DNA of 64,000 nucleotides from Solirubrobacterales bacterium (GTDB lineage: Bacteria > Actinomycetota > Thermoleophilia > Solirubrobacterales > 70-9), in assembly GCA_016712175.1 (NCBI GenBank), contig JADJRQ010000001.1, positions 806,001 to 870,000 on the forward strand, written 5' to 3'. The translations under genes were made by a program, and so were the position numbers. Below, piece by piece: positions 34,350 through 42,934 of the stretch; positions within the stretch are counted from its first letter, which is position 1; each line of letters opens with the position of its first letter. Below the pieces are notes generated by a model. That model had not been told where the DNA came from. It searched no databases and saw nothing but the letters and a program-made list of their open reading frames with translations.

Positions 34350-36325
34350 CCCCCGGCCCCTCAAGGCCCGCTCCGGCGAGGTCGTGGGCCGAACTGACGG
34401 GCGCCTGGGCCCTCGCCATAGCCTGCCGGCCGATTTTCCAGGGAGTATCGAGTGGCTCCGACGCTTTCACGATGATGCGGGCCGACCGCGTCGACATCCT
34501 CATCTTCACCGGCCTGATGATCCTGATCGGTCCAACCCTGATCTGGCTGGCCGAAATGCTGGTCCGGAAGCTCTTCGAACCGGCTGGCCGCCCCTTCCAC
34601 GCCGCCTGTCTGGGGCTACTTTTCGGTCTGGTCATCTGGCAGGGACTTTTCGACACGATGGACCGGAAGACCGGCCTGGTCCTCCTAATCGTGGTGAGCG
34701 CCCTGATCGCCGTCGCCTACCTCAGGGTGCAGATGGCCGAGACCATGGCGGGGCTCCTCTCCCTGGCCGCTCCGATCGCCGTGGTCGGCTTCTGGATTGC
34801 GGGCCCGACGGCCTCTGTGATCCTGCCGCACGGCTCGCCTGAACCCGCAGGCCAGGGCAACGGGACCCCGGTGGTGGTGGTTGTGCTCGACGAGTTCCCG
34901 GTCTCTTCGATCGAGTCTTCACCGGGAACCATCGACGCCCGGAACTTCCCGAACTTCTCGAAGCTATCGAAGGAGTCCAACTGGTACCGGCACGTACGCA
35001 CCGTCGCCGACGTCACCACCGGCGCCGTTCCCGCCCTGCTCGCCGGACGGCGGCGGCCAACCGAATCGACGCCGCCGGACTCACGCCAGTATCCCGAGAA
35101 CCTCTTCTCGCTGATGGACGGAGCGGGCTACGAAGTGAAAGGCGAGGAGTCGATCACCGACCTCTGCCCGCACGACGTCTGCACCGATCGCAGCAGCCTC
35201 AAGAACCGCCTTTCCCTGATGATCGTCAACGGCGCCAAGAACGGTCACCCCCTGCCCGAAGACGGTGCCGAGGATCTGGCCCGGCCCCTCGACGCCGGAG
35301 TGGCCGAACTGGAGCCGAGTCCGAAGCTGCGGGCCGACACCTTCATCCGGACCCTGCCAGCCGGGGACAGCCAGGTTTCGTTCGTCCACCTGCTGCTCCC
35401 CCACCTGCCCTGGATCTACCTGCCGGACGGCCAGGATTACCTGGCGCCGATCGCCCCGGGGCTGTTCGAGGACCCGGGCCCGAACAACGATGAAGCCTGG
35501 CTGGGGTCCCCGGGCGAAGTCAATTCATCGTTCCAACGGATGCAGCTCCAGACCGCATTCCTCGACCGTGAAATCGGCCGGCTGGTCCGGAAGATGAAGA
35601 GGCTCAGCATCTGGGACAAGGCGCTTTTCGCGGTGGTCGCCGACCACGGCGAGAGCCTCCAGGTCGGCCAGTTCCGCCGATACCTCGACCGCGACAACTC
35701 GGGCTGGATCCTGCCGGTACCGCTGTTCGTCAAGTACCCCGGCGAAACAGGGGGCAAGCCGGTCGACCGCCCGGTCAACTCGCTCGACCTGTTGCCGACG
35801 ATCCTCAGCGAGACAGGGGTCGAGCCGCCCGGGGACCTCGAAGGAGTGCCGCTGAACCAGTCTGGACCATCCCCGGCAACGATCGAGAGCCACAGTTCCT
35901 CCGAAGGAGGAGTGAAGCTCGCCGAGTCCGAGGTTCGGGCGAGGCAGGACGCGGCTGTCCGTTACCGCAACCACGTATTTGCCGGGGGATCGCTCTACGC
36001 GCTGGCAGGACTGGCCGGCCAGATCGGGCGGCCGGTGGAAAAGGCCGGCAACCTCACGCCGCTCGAAGCGACTTTCGACCCCCCCTGGCCGGAGGCCGTC
36101 GTCGACCCGGCGGCAGACCGCCTGCCGGCTTTCGTCTCCGGCGCCACCATGGCCGAGCTGAGCGACGACACCCCGCTGGCGCTCAGCCTGAACGGCCGGA
36201 TCGCCGGCACCTTCAATTCCTTCCCCGGCCCCGTGCCCGGCCAGCACCGGTTCAACTTCACCCTGCCACCACGCCTCTTGCGGAACGGCACCAACGTGGT
36301 CCGGTTGTTCCACATAGCCGAATGA
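34346..36325 (+). CDS. LTA-synthase-like membrane phosphotransferase (paralogue 5)
   Basis: A 659-residue member. Five hydrophobic helices (about residues 20-165) precede a catalytic domain with VVVLDEFPVSS, VTTGAVPALLAG (nucleophile-position Thr), VHLLLPHLPWIYLP and VVADHGESL. The C-terminal beta region ends with LALSLNGRIAGTF. Here the substrate-side motif is LLPHLPW rather than HIEKPHYPW, so it forms a subgroup with paralogue 6. The TTG start at 34346 overlaps the sucD stop by four bases; no separate ribosome-binding site is obvious, implying translational coupling. Aminotransferase and paralogue 6 follow. Confidence 0.82.
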   Translation: MTPGPSRPAPARSWAELTGAWALAIACRPIFQGVSSGSDAFTMMRADRVDILIFTGLMILIGPTLIWLAEMLVRKLFEPAGRPFHAACLGLLFGLVIWQGLFDTMDRKTGLVLLIVVSALIAVAYLRVQMAETMAGLLSLAAPIAVVGFWIAGPTASVILPHGSPEPAGQGNGTPVVVVVLDEFPVSSIESSPGTIDARNFPNFSKLSKESNWYRHVRTVADVTTGAVPALLAGRRRPTESTPPDSRQYPENLFSLMDGAGYEVKGEESITDLCPHDVCTDRSSLKNRLSLMIVNGAKNGHPLPEDGAEDLARPLDAGVAELEPSPKLRADTFIRTLPAGDSQVSFVHLLLPHLPWIYLPDGQDYLAPIAPGLFEDPGPNNDEAWLGSPGEVNSSFQRMQLQTAFLDREIGRLVRKMKRLSIWDKALFAVVADHGESLQVGQFRRYLDRDNSGWILPVPLFVKYPGETGGKPVDRPVNSLDLLPTILSETGVEPPGDLEGVPLNQSGPSPATIESHSSSEGGVKLAESEVRARQDAAVRYRNHVFAGGSLYALAGLAGQIGRPVEKAGNLTPLEATFDPPWPEAVVDPAADRLPAFVSGATMAELSDDTPLALSLNGRIAGTFNSFPGPVPGQHRFNFTLPPRLLRNGTNVVRLFHIAE

Positions 36326-36376
36326 TTCCCGCGCTAAGATCGCTTTCCAGTTCCAAACTCGAAGAAGGCCGTTGAA

Positions 36377-37450
36377 ATGCCCGAAACCATCAGTTTTGCC
36401 CGCGGTGCTCCCAGCCCCGACCTGATCCCCGTCGACGCCGTGCGTGCGGCGACAACCAAGGCGCTCGAAACCGACTGGCAAAGGGCGCTCTCATACGGCG
36501 TTGGCATCGGACACCCCGGCCTCTGTGCCTGGATCGCCGACCGCCACGGCCTGCCCGACGCCAGTCAGGTGATGGTGACAAACGGGTCGCTGGAGGCCGG
36601 CGCGATGCTCTTCCGGCACCTGCTGGAGCCCGGTGACCGGGTAATCGTCGAGCAGCCCTCATACGACCGCACACTGCTGCTGCTGGAGCAGCTCGGGGTC
36701 GAGTTCGTCCCCACCGCGCTGGAAGCGGACGGAATCGACGTGGATGCGGTCGAAGCGGCCCTCGCCGAAGGTCCGGTCAAGCTGGTCCACCTGATCCCGA
36801 ACTTCCACAACCCGGCGGGCTGCACGCTGTCGGAGGCAAAACGGGTCCGCCTGGTCGAACTGGCAGCCGTTCACGGCTTCACGATCTTCGAAGACGACCC
36901 CTACCGCGAACTGCCTTTCGGCGACCCGCCACCGCCGACGATGCTCTCGATGGACAAGGCCGACCGGGTCATCCACGCTTCTTCGTTCTCGAAGACCGTG
37001 AGCCCCGGCGTCCGGACCGGTTATCTCGCAGGACCCGCCGACCGGATCAAGGAAATGGCAAAGATGGCCAACGAGACCTATATCTCGCCAAACATGCTCT
37101 CCGGATCGCTCGTCCACGAACTCTGCGAGTCAGGCGCGCTGGATAAGAACATCGAAGTCTGCAAGGTGGCCCTCAGGGAGCGGCGTGACGCCCTGATCGA
37201 GGCCCTCGGAAAGCACCTGCCTTCCGCCGAATTCGTCGTGCCCGGCGGCGGTTACTTCCTCTGGGCTGACCTCGGCGAGGGCTTCGACACGGTCGACCTC
37301 GCCGCGAAGGCCAAGGCAGCCGGAGCGCCGTTCGTCCCGGGAAGCGACTTCATGCTCGAAGGGGGAGACACCAGCCTGCGCTTCTCCTTTGCCAGCGTCC
37401 CGCCCGAGTTCATCGATGAAGGAGTCGCCCGTATTGCAGCCGTCGCCTGA
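36377..37450 (+). CDS. PLP-dependent aminotransferase, class I/II
   Basis: A 357-residue fold-type I aminotransferase close to the LysN/2-aminoadipate and MocR-catalytic-domain group. The PLP lysine is K206 in SSFSKTVSPGVRTGY, with PNFHNPAG and the aspartate in FEDDPYREL binding the cofactor. The N-terminal arm ISFARGAPSPDLIP fits that subgroup. No GntR-type DNA-binding domain precedes it, so it is a metabolic enzyme. The substrate could be an aromatic or branched amino acid or alpha-aminoadipate. It starts 51 bases after paralogue 5, and its end overlaps the start of paralogue 6. Confidence 0.9.
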   Translation: MPETISFARGAPSPDLIPVDAVRAATTKALETDWQRALSYGVGIGHPGLCAWIADRHGLPDASQVMVTNGSLEAGAMLFRHLLEPGDRVIVEQPSYDRTLLLLEQLGVEFVPTALEADGIDVDAVEAALAEGPVKLVHLIPNFHNPAGCTLSEAKRVRLVELAAVHGFTIFEDDPYRELPFGDPPPPTMLSMDKADRVIHASSFSKTVSPGVRTGYLAGPADRIKEMAKMANETYISPNMLSGSLVHELCESGALDKNIEVCKVALRERRDALIEALGKHLPSAEFVVPGGGYFLWADLGEGFDTVDLAAKAKAAGAPFVPGSDFMLEGGDTSLRFSFASVPPEFIDEGVARIAAVA

Positions 37451-39461
37451 CGGTCCCGCCCTGAAGGTTCGCCGGTTCCTGAGTTCCCGCGAGTCGCTGC
37501 GCGTCTGGCTCGAACTCGCCGGATGCTGGTCGCTGGCAGTTGCCTGGCCAATCTTCCAGCGCCTCGACGCCGGACCGGAGATCCTCACCGTCAACGAAGT
37601 TCGAGGCCTGGACCTCCTGCTCTTCACCGTCCTGGTGACCTTCGTGGCACCCACGGTGATCTTCGGGATCGAAACTCTGGTCTCCCGGATCTTTTCCAGC
37701 CATTTCGCCCGGGTCATCCACGCCGGGGTACTTGGCGTCCTGCTGGGACTGGTCTTCTGGCAGGTGATCCAGGCTCATCCGACACTTGCGGTCCTCGCGC
37801 TGATCGCGGTGGCGGTGGGTTTCGCCGCCCTGTACCTGAAGCTCGAGTTCATGCGTTCGTTCGCTTTGCTGCTCGGCATTGCGACCCCGGTCGTCCTGGC
37901 GCTCTTCCTGACCTCTTACCCGATCCGGGCGGAGGTCCTACCCGGCAAGAAAGCCCTCGCCCCTCAATCGACCGAATCGAAGACGCCCGTCGTCATGATC
38001 GTCCTCGACGAACTGCCGTTGCCGCTGCTGCTCGATCGCGACGGCAATCTTGACGAGAAACTGATTCCCGAACTGAAGCCCCTCAAGCGCGAAACGACCT
38101 GGTACCCCGACATGCTTACTGTCGGGGACCAGACGCTCACCGCCCTGCCCGTGATCATGACTGGTGAAGATCCCACCTCCGGCGAGACCCGCCCGCCGCC
38201 GGGCCTCTCGGGTTACCCGGACAACCTCTGCTCGATCACCGCGAAAGCCGGGTACCGCGTCCGTGCTCAGGAGGAGCTGACCGACCTCTGTCCACGGATC
38301 TCGGGCAGGCTCGACCGGCTCTCCGCCCTGCTCCGGATGGGCACCGTGGCCACCCGCAAGAATGGTTCCAGCAACCCCGACCGGATAACTCCGGGAGGAA
38401 AGGTGGAAAGTACGATCAAGAAGTTCACCGATCGCCACCCCGCCCCGCCATCGGTCTTCGGCTTCTACCGTGCCAACTACGCGAGAAACTTCGCCGCCAG
38501 CCTCGATACCTCGAAGCGATCCTTCGATTTCCTCCACATCGTCCTCCCGCACGCTCCGTTCCAGTACACCGAGACGGGTCAGGGTTATCCCAGCTTGGTC
38601 TTCGGTGACACCGGAACCCAGAAGGCCCTCGAGGACCCCGAGTCTGAGGCCGAATCCGACAAGCACATGCAGCAGAACATCAGTCAGACCGCCTTCGCGC
38701 TGCGCCTGGTCGGCGAGGTCATCAAAAGGATGAAGGCACTCGGGACCTGGGACGAGAGCCTGTTCGTGGTCACCGCCGACCACGGTGCTTCCTTCAAGGT
38801 CGGCAGCTCCCGCCGCACGATCCGGGAGCCGAATTCCGGTTGGCTGCTACCCGTCCCCCTCTTCATCAAGTACCCGGGCCAGAGCCACGGAAAGGTCGAC
38901 CGCCGCCCGGTGTCCAGCCGTGACATTGCGCCGACGGTCCTCGACACGCTCGGGCTGAAGCCATCCCCCCGGGCGACCGGCCAGAGCCTGCTCGGGGACC
39001 CGGCAGACAAGAAGGCTTTGGAAATGCTGGATGTCACCTCCACTGATGAGGTCGACCTGGACCTCGACGTAAAGCGGGTCGAAGCCCGAAAGCAGGCTGC
39101 TGTCGCGATGAAAGCCCGGGCTTTCGGATCCGGCACCCTCTACGCCCCCGGAGGCCGGGCAGACCTGCTCGGCAAGTCCGTCAAGGGGAAGGGCAGGTGG
39201 GAGCCGCTCGATGTGGATTTCCTGACCGATGGCCCCCAACTCGAGGTCGACCCTGACGGCCCGTTCATACCGATCTACACCCAGGTGAACCTGCCGGGCG
39301 TGAAATCGAATCCGGGCACGATCGCGATCGCGGTCAACGGCAAGGTCGCGGGCACGACCCGGGCCTGGGAGCGCGACGGAGTCTGGATGACCGGGATGAA
39401 CCTGCCGATCGGCGCCTTCCGCAAGGGAGAAAACACCATCGGGTACTACCTACCGGGCTAG
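37416..39461 (+). CDS. LTA-synthase-like membrane phosphotransferase (paralogue 6)
   Basis: About 681 residues, most similar to paralogue 5. Five hydrophobic helices (residues about 30-165) are followed by VVMIVLDELP, the nucleophile-position Thr in DQTLTALPVIMTG, HIVLPHAPFQYTE and VTADHGASF. The C-terminal beta region has IAIAVNGKVAGTT. Compared with paralogues 1-5 the segment around the Thr is altered (ALPVIMTG instead of AVPS/A-x-L), so its activity may differ. ATG 37416 overlaps the aminotransferase gene by 35 bases; ATG/TTG alternatives exist at 37389 and 37434. It converges with the methyltransferase gene, overlapping by four bases. Confidence 0.82.
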   Translation: MKESPVLQPSPDGPALKVRRFLSSRESLRVWLELAGCWSLAVAWPIFQRLDAGPEILTVNEVRGLDLLLFTVLVTFVAPTVIFGIETLVSRIFSSHFARVIHAGVLGVLLGLVFWQVIQAHPTLAVLALIAVAVGFAALYLKLEFMRSFALLLGIATPVVLALFLTSYPIRAEVLPGKKALAPQSTESKTPVVMIVLDELPLPLLLDRDGNLDEKLIPELKPLKRETTWYPDMLTVGDQTLTALPVIMTGEDPTSGETRPPPGLSGYPDNLCSITAKAGYRVRAQEELTDLCPRISGRLDRLSALLRMGTVATRKNGSSNPDRITPGGKVESTIKKFTDRHPAPPSVFGFYRANYARNFAASLDTSKRSFDFLHIVLPHAPFQYTETGQGYPSLVFGDTGTQKALEDPESEAESDKHMQQNISQTAFALRLVGEVIKRMKALGTWDESLFVVTADHGASFKVGSSRRTIREPNSGWLLPVPLFIKYPGQSHGKVDRRPVSSRDIAPTVLDTLGLKPSPRATGQSLLGDPADKKALEMLDVTSTDEVDLDLDVKRVEARKQAAVAMKARAFGSGTLYAPGGRADLLGKSVKGKGRWEPLDVDFLTDGPQLEVDPDGPFIPIYTQVNLPGVKSNPGTIAIAVNGKVAGTTRAWERDGVWMTGMNLPIGAFRKGENTIGYYLPG

Positions 39462-40051
39462 ATCCGGTGACGGGGGCGAACCCGGGCAACCAGCCAGGGT
39501 GTGGACCGGGCGACGGTGACCACGTCGACCTGTTCCGCGAGGAACTCACGCAGGCTGCGCGGATTCCAGTGGTTGATGTGCTCGGGGTGATTGCCCCAGT
39601 CTTCGAGGTACTTGCCACGGGCGAGGCTGCCCAGACGGAACCAGGGCTCTGAAGGAACCGAGATGACGATGTCGCCGCGGCAGACGCGGGCGAGTTCGGC
39701 CACCGCGGCCCACGGCTCGGGGATGTGCTCGAGCACCTCGAGGCAGAAGACCAGGTCGAAGCTGTCATCAGGGAACGGCAGGTCCAGGATGTCAGCCACC
39801 TGGAAATCCCCCTCAGGAATGCGTTTCCGGGTGAACTCCACGGACTCCGGATTGAGGTCGACGCCGCTCACCTGATCGGGCAGGTACCGGGCCAGTCGCT
39901 CCAGCGATTCGCCTTCCCCACAGCCGGCGTCGAGCACGGCGGTCGGCGCGAGACCGGAGATCTCGTGGCTGATGCGATGGTAGAAACGGTCGATCAGCCG
40001 CCGGACAACGGGGTTGCCTGTCTGGAACTTCTCGTAGTTGCTCGTTTCCAC
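39458..40051 (-). CDS. Class I SAM-dependent methyltransferase
   Basis: A 197-residue Methyltransf_11-type enzyme. Motif I is VLDAGCGEGESLERLA, the acidic residue of motif II is in VSGVDLNPES, and FDLVFCLEVLEHI is the motif IV/V region. The C-terminal part has a NHPEHINHWN segment, typical of small-molecule or lipid/sugar methyltransferases with a loose substrate site. The substrate is not predictable. It is preceded on the same strand by the DtxR-family gene (15-base gap). Confidence 0.85.
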   Translation of the reverse strand: METSNYEKFQTGNPVVRRLIDRFYHRISHEISGLAPTAVLDAGCGEGESLERLARYLPDQVSGVDLNPESVEFTRKRIPEGDFQVADILDLPFPDDSFDLVFCLEVLEHIPEPWAAVAELARVCRGDIVISVPSEPWFRLGSLARGKYLEDWGNHPEHINHWNPRSLREFLAEQVDVVTVARSTPWLVARVRPRHRI

Positions 40052-40066
40052 TTGGGTTGGGTTGGC

Positions 40067-40777
40067 TCAGCGGCCGTAGCGGTCAGGTGAGATGACCAGT
40101 TGGTCCGGCAGTGCCGCCCTCGGAGGCGGCGCCGGATCAGCCCGGACCGTCACCGTCTCGGCGACCGTGCGGGTGACTTCGTGGTCACCGTCTTCCGCCG
40201 TAACCACGACGATGTCAGTTTCACTCGAAGTCACCTTGCCGGTCAGACCGGGCTCGAGGCCGATGTCCTTCAGGTAGTGAAGCAGGCCTTCGGCTTCGTT
40301 TTCGAAGCGGAGGATCATGACCTCGGCACCGACATCGACGTCGGCCAGCGGGGCCCCCTGTTCGCGGACGCCGTCGATCGGATGACCGTGGGGACAAGTC
40401 TTGGCGTCACCGATCGCGGCACGCATGCGCTCTTCGAGCACCGGGGACATCGCGTGTTCGAGGCGCTCTGCCTCTTCGTGGACTTCGTCCCAGGGAATGC
40501 CGAGGACGTCGGTCAGGAACCGCTCGATCATGCGGTGGCGACGGGTGATCTGCTCGGCTTCGGCGCGGCCTTCGTCGGTCAGGTGGAGGATCTTGTCGGC
40601 GCTGCGGGTGACGTATCCGTCCCGTTCGAGTCGCTTGATCATCTCGTGGACGGTTGGTGGGGACAGCTGCATCGCCCGGGCGATATTGGCTCCGGTGATC
40701 GGCAATCCGGCTTCCATGAGCCAGAAAATGGTCTGGAGGTATTCCTCTTCAGCGATCGTTGCTGTGTCCTGCGACAA
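40067..40777 (-). CDS. DtxR-family metal-dependent transcriptional repressor
   Basis: A 236-residue three-domain regulator. The N-terminal winged helix (about 10-70) has ITGANIARAMQLSPPTVHEMIKRL as its helix-turn-helix. The dimerisation/metal domain (about 70-145) has RRHRMIERFLTDVLG, EEAERLEHAMSP and CPHGHPI. A C-terminal SH3/FeoA-like domain (about 150-220) follows. It should repress iron or manganese uptake genes when loaded with metal; which metal is not clear. TTG 40777 is supported by AGAGGAG five bases upstream. It is divergent from an antiporter gene across 82 bases, where I saw no textbook DtxR box. Confidence 0.9.
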   Translation of the reverse strand: MSQDTATIAEEEYLQTIFWLMEAGLPITGANIARAMQLSPPTVHEMIKRLERDGYVTRSADKILHLTDEGRAEAEQITRRHRMIERFLTDVLGIPWDEVHEEAERLEHAMSPVLEERMRAAIGDAKTCPHGHPIDGVREQGAPLADVDVGAEVMILRFENEAEGLLHYLKDIGLEPGLTGKVTSSETDIVVVTAEDGDHEVTRTVAETVTVRADPAPPPRAALPDQLVISPDRYGR

Positions 40778-40859
40778 GTTCTCCTCTGGCGGGTTTGGGT
40801 ACCGGTTGGTCAGTCATCATATCCCGCTTCCGCGATGGGCCTGCTGATAGGTTCAAGCC

Positions 40860-42134
40860 GTGACCGACCTGGGCATCCTCGCGACGGTGCTCTTCCTCTA
40901 TAGCCTGGTGTCCAGGCGCCTCGACCGGGCCGCGATCACCGCCCCGATGGTCTTCGTTACCGCCGGCATCCTGCTTGGCCCCGACGTCCTCAACCTGACC
41001 CAGCTCGAGCTGACCGCCGATACCGGCCTGCTGATTGCCGAAGCCGCCCTGGTCATCGTCCTCTTCAGCGATGCGGCCCGGATCAACCTCCGTGCCCTCC
41101 GGAACAACGGAGAACTCCCAACCCGGTTGCTCGGCATCGGAATGCCGCTGACAATTGCTCTGGGGGTGCTTTGTGCGGCCCTGCTGCTGGACCGGATCGA
41201 GTTCTGGGAAGCGGCGATCATCGCCGCGGTGCTCGCACCGACCGATGCGGCGCTCGGGCAGGTCGTCGTATCCAGTAAGGCAGTGCCGCAACGCATCCGT
41301 CAGGCACTCAACGTCGAGAGCGGGCTGAACGACGGACTCTCGATCCCGTTCTTTTTCCTTTTCGTCGGTCTGGCGGTGGCCGAAACCGAAGTCACCGCGA
41401 CGGGATGGCTGTCGTTCGCAGTCCAGCAGATCGGCCTCGGTGCCGCGGTCGGGATCGGCCTCGGTGCCGTCGGCGGCTGGCTCTACGAGCGTTCGGTGGA
41501 GCGCAAGTGGATCAGCGGGATCTTTGCCCAGCTGGCGGTGATCGCGCTGGCGATCGTCGCCTGGGCTCTTGCGGAGGAGTTGGGCGGCAACGGCTTCATC
41601 GCCGCCTTCGTCGCCGGTCTGGTCACCGGTCGCATCACCCCGGTCTGCGGCGAGAAGATCCTCGACTTCACGGAGGACGAAGGACAGCTGCTCAACCTCG
41701 CGGTCTTCTTCATCTTCGGTGCCAGTGCGATCTCTTTTCTCGGCGCCGCGAACTGGCATGTAGTCGTCTTCGGCCTGCTCAGCCTGACCCTGATCCGCAT
41801 GCTTCCGGTGGCGGTGTCAATGCTGGGGACAGGCCTCCGGACCGGCTCAATCGCCTTTCTGGGCTGGTTCGGTCCCCGGGGACTCGCCTCGATCATTCTC
41901 GCCCTGGTGGTCGTCGAAGAAGAGCCGGAATTGCCCGGCCTCGGTGTCGTCCTCGCGGCAATGACGGTCACCGTGCTGGCGAGCGTCTTCGCACATGGGT
42001 TCACCGCCCGGCCGCTTTCGCGAAAGTACGGGCGGAGCCTCGAGGGCGGCCCGGGAGACATACCGGAGCACGAATCGGCCCCCGAGTTGCCGACTCGTGG
42101 CGGCGGCACCGACTCGGAATGGTTCAGGACATGA
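40860..42134 (+). CDS. Cation/proton antiporter, CPA1 (NhaP-like)
   Basis: A 424-residue transporter with about 12 hydrophobic helices exchanging Na+ or K+ for protons across the cytoplasmic membrane. Typical features are MVFVTAGILLGPDVL near the start, the ion-binding segment AAVLAPTDAALGQVVV (the PTD of CPA1 members), NVESGLNDGLSIPF with the paired N-D, and the WFGPRGLASII motif in helix 11. A short cytoplasmic tail of about 40 residues ends the protein. GTG 40860 is the start. The gene ends 11 bases inside the convergent HAD gene. Confidence 0.9.
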   Translation: MTDLGILATVLFLYSLVSRRLDRAAITAPMVFVTAGILLGPDVLNLTQLELTADTGLLIAEAALVIVLFSDAARINLRALRNNGELPTRLLGIGMPLTIALGVLCAALLLDRIEFWEAAIIAAVLAPTDAALGQVVVSSKAVPQRIRQALNVESGLNDGLSIPFFFLFVGLAVAETEVTATGWLSFAVQQIGLGAAVGIGLGAVGGWLYERSVERKWISGIFAQLAVIALAIVAWALAEELGGNGFIAAFVAGLVTGRITPVCGEKILDFTEDEGQLLNLAVFFIFGASAISFLGAANWHVVVFGLLSLTLIRMLPVAVSMLGTGLRTGSIAFLGWFGPRGLASIILALVVVEEEPELPGLGVVLAAMTVTVLASVFAHGFTARPLSRKYGRSLEGGPGDIPEHESAPELPTRGGGTDSEWFRT

Positions 42135-42930
42135 GTGTGGCCACGACCGCTTCGTAGAAGCCGTCGCCACTACGTCCTTCGGTGACTGTCACGTTGTCGA
42201 AATCAGCCATCGCCGACTTGACGCCTGGATCCCGCTCGGGACCGTTGGCGACGACGAAGAACTTTCCTACAGACGGTGCCACTTCGAGGTCTTCGACCGA
42301 GTCGCCGACCGCGATCGTCTCTTCTTTTTCGTAACCCCGTGCCTTTGCGTGTGCGGCCACGGCCCGGGCCTTGGAAACTCCGCGCGGAACCAGGTGGTAA
42401 CAGTGGGCCGTTTCGATGCCGTCCATCCGCCGGTGGATCGCACCGTTGTCCAGCAGGCGCAAGTCACTGTGACCCGCCTCCTCCAGCAACGAGTTGGCGT
42501 CCTTGGTGTCGACCTCCCCCCGGAAGAGGTGCGACATCTCCCTGCCCTCATGCCAGGGCTCGTGGAACTCGAGCTTCCCGGGATAAGCGTCGAACAGCAT
42601 CTCGGGCACCCCGCGACCCGACATCTGCTCGACCACATTCAGCCCGGGATCGAGTTCGAAGTCACCGGTCATCATGGTCAGGTCGCGATCGATCTCGAAG
42701 GCCGAACCGGCCTCGAAGATGAAGGAAGTCTGGCCGATGATGCGGGCGTCCTCGTGGACCTGCACCCGGCGGCGGCCGGACATGATCACGACTTCCACCC
42801 CGGCCCGGGAGCAAGCTTCCAGCGCCCGCGCCTGCATCATGGAGAAGTTGCCTTCGTGGTCGGTGAAAAGCGAGGCACCGTGGCCGAGCAGGGTGCCGTC
42901 AAGGTCGGTGTAAACGCACCGGAGGTCCAT
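42124..42930 (-). CDS. HAD phosphatase, probable glucosyl-3-phosphoglycerate phosphatase
   Basis: A 268-residue Cof/MpgP-type HAD enzyme. The nucleophile and acid are in YTDLDGTLLGHG, motif 2 is VIMSGRR, and motif 4 is VGDSVEDLEVAPSVG. It lies directly downstream of gpgS, so the natural role is dephosphorylating glucosyl-3-phosphoglycerate to glucosylglycerate, a compatible solute and precursor of methylglucose polysaccharide. That role is inferred from context. ATG 42930 follows the gpgS stop; an alternative GTG at 42951 overlaps it. Confidence 0.8.
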   Translation of the reverse strand: MDLRCVYTDLDGTLLGHGASLFTDHEGNFSMMQARALEACSRAGVEVVIMSGRRRVQVHEDARIIGQTSFIFEAGSAFEIDRDLTMMTGDFELDPGLNVVEQMSGRGVPEMLFDAYPGKLEFHEPWHEGREMSHLFRGEVDTKDANSLLEEAGHSDLRLLDNGAIHRRMDGIETAHCYHLVPRGVSKARAVAAHAKARGYEKEETIAVGDSVEDLEVAPSVGKFFVVANGPERDPGVKSAMADFDNVTVTEGRSGDGFYEAVVATLMS

Positions 42931-42934
42931 TCCG

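Noticed and set aside
32754..34364. A 536-residue open frame antisense to sucC and sucD
   Set aside because: No domain, and the sense strand encodes unmistakable succinyl-CoA synthetase subunits.
40778..40859. A DtxR-box operator in the DtxR/antiporter intergenic region
   Set aside because: No 19-base palindrome resembling the known iron or manganese boxes could be found.
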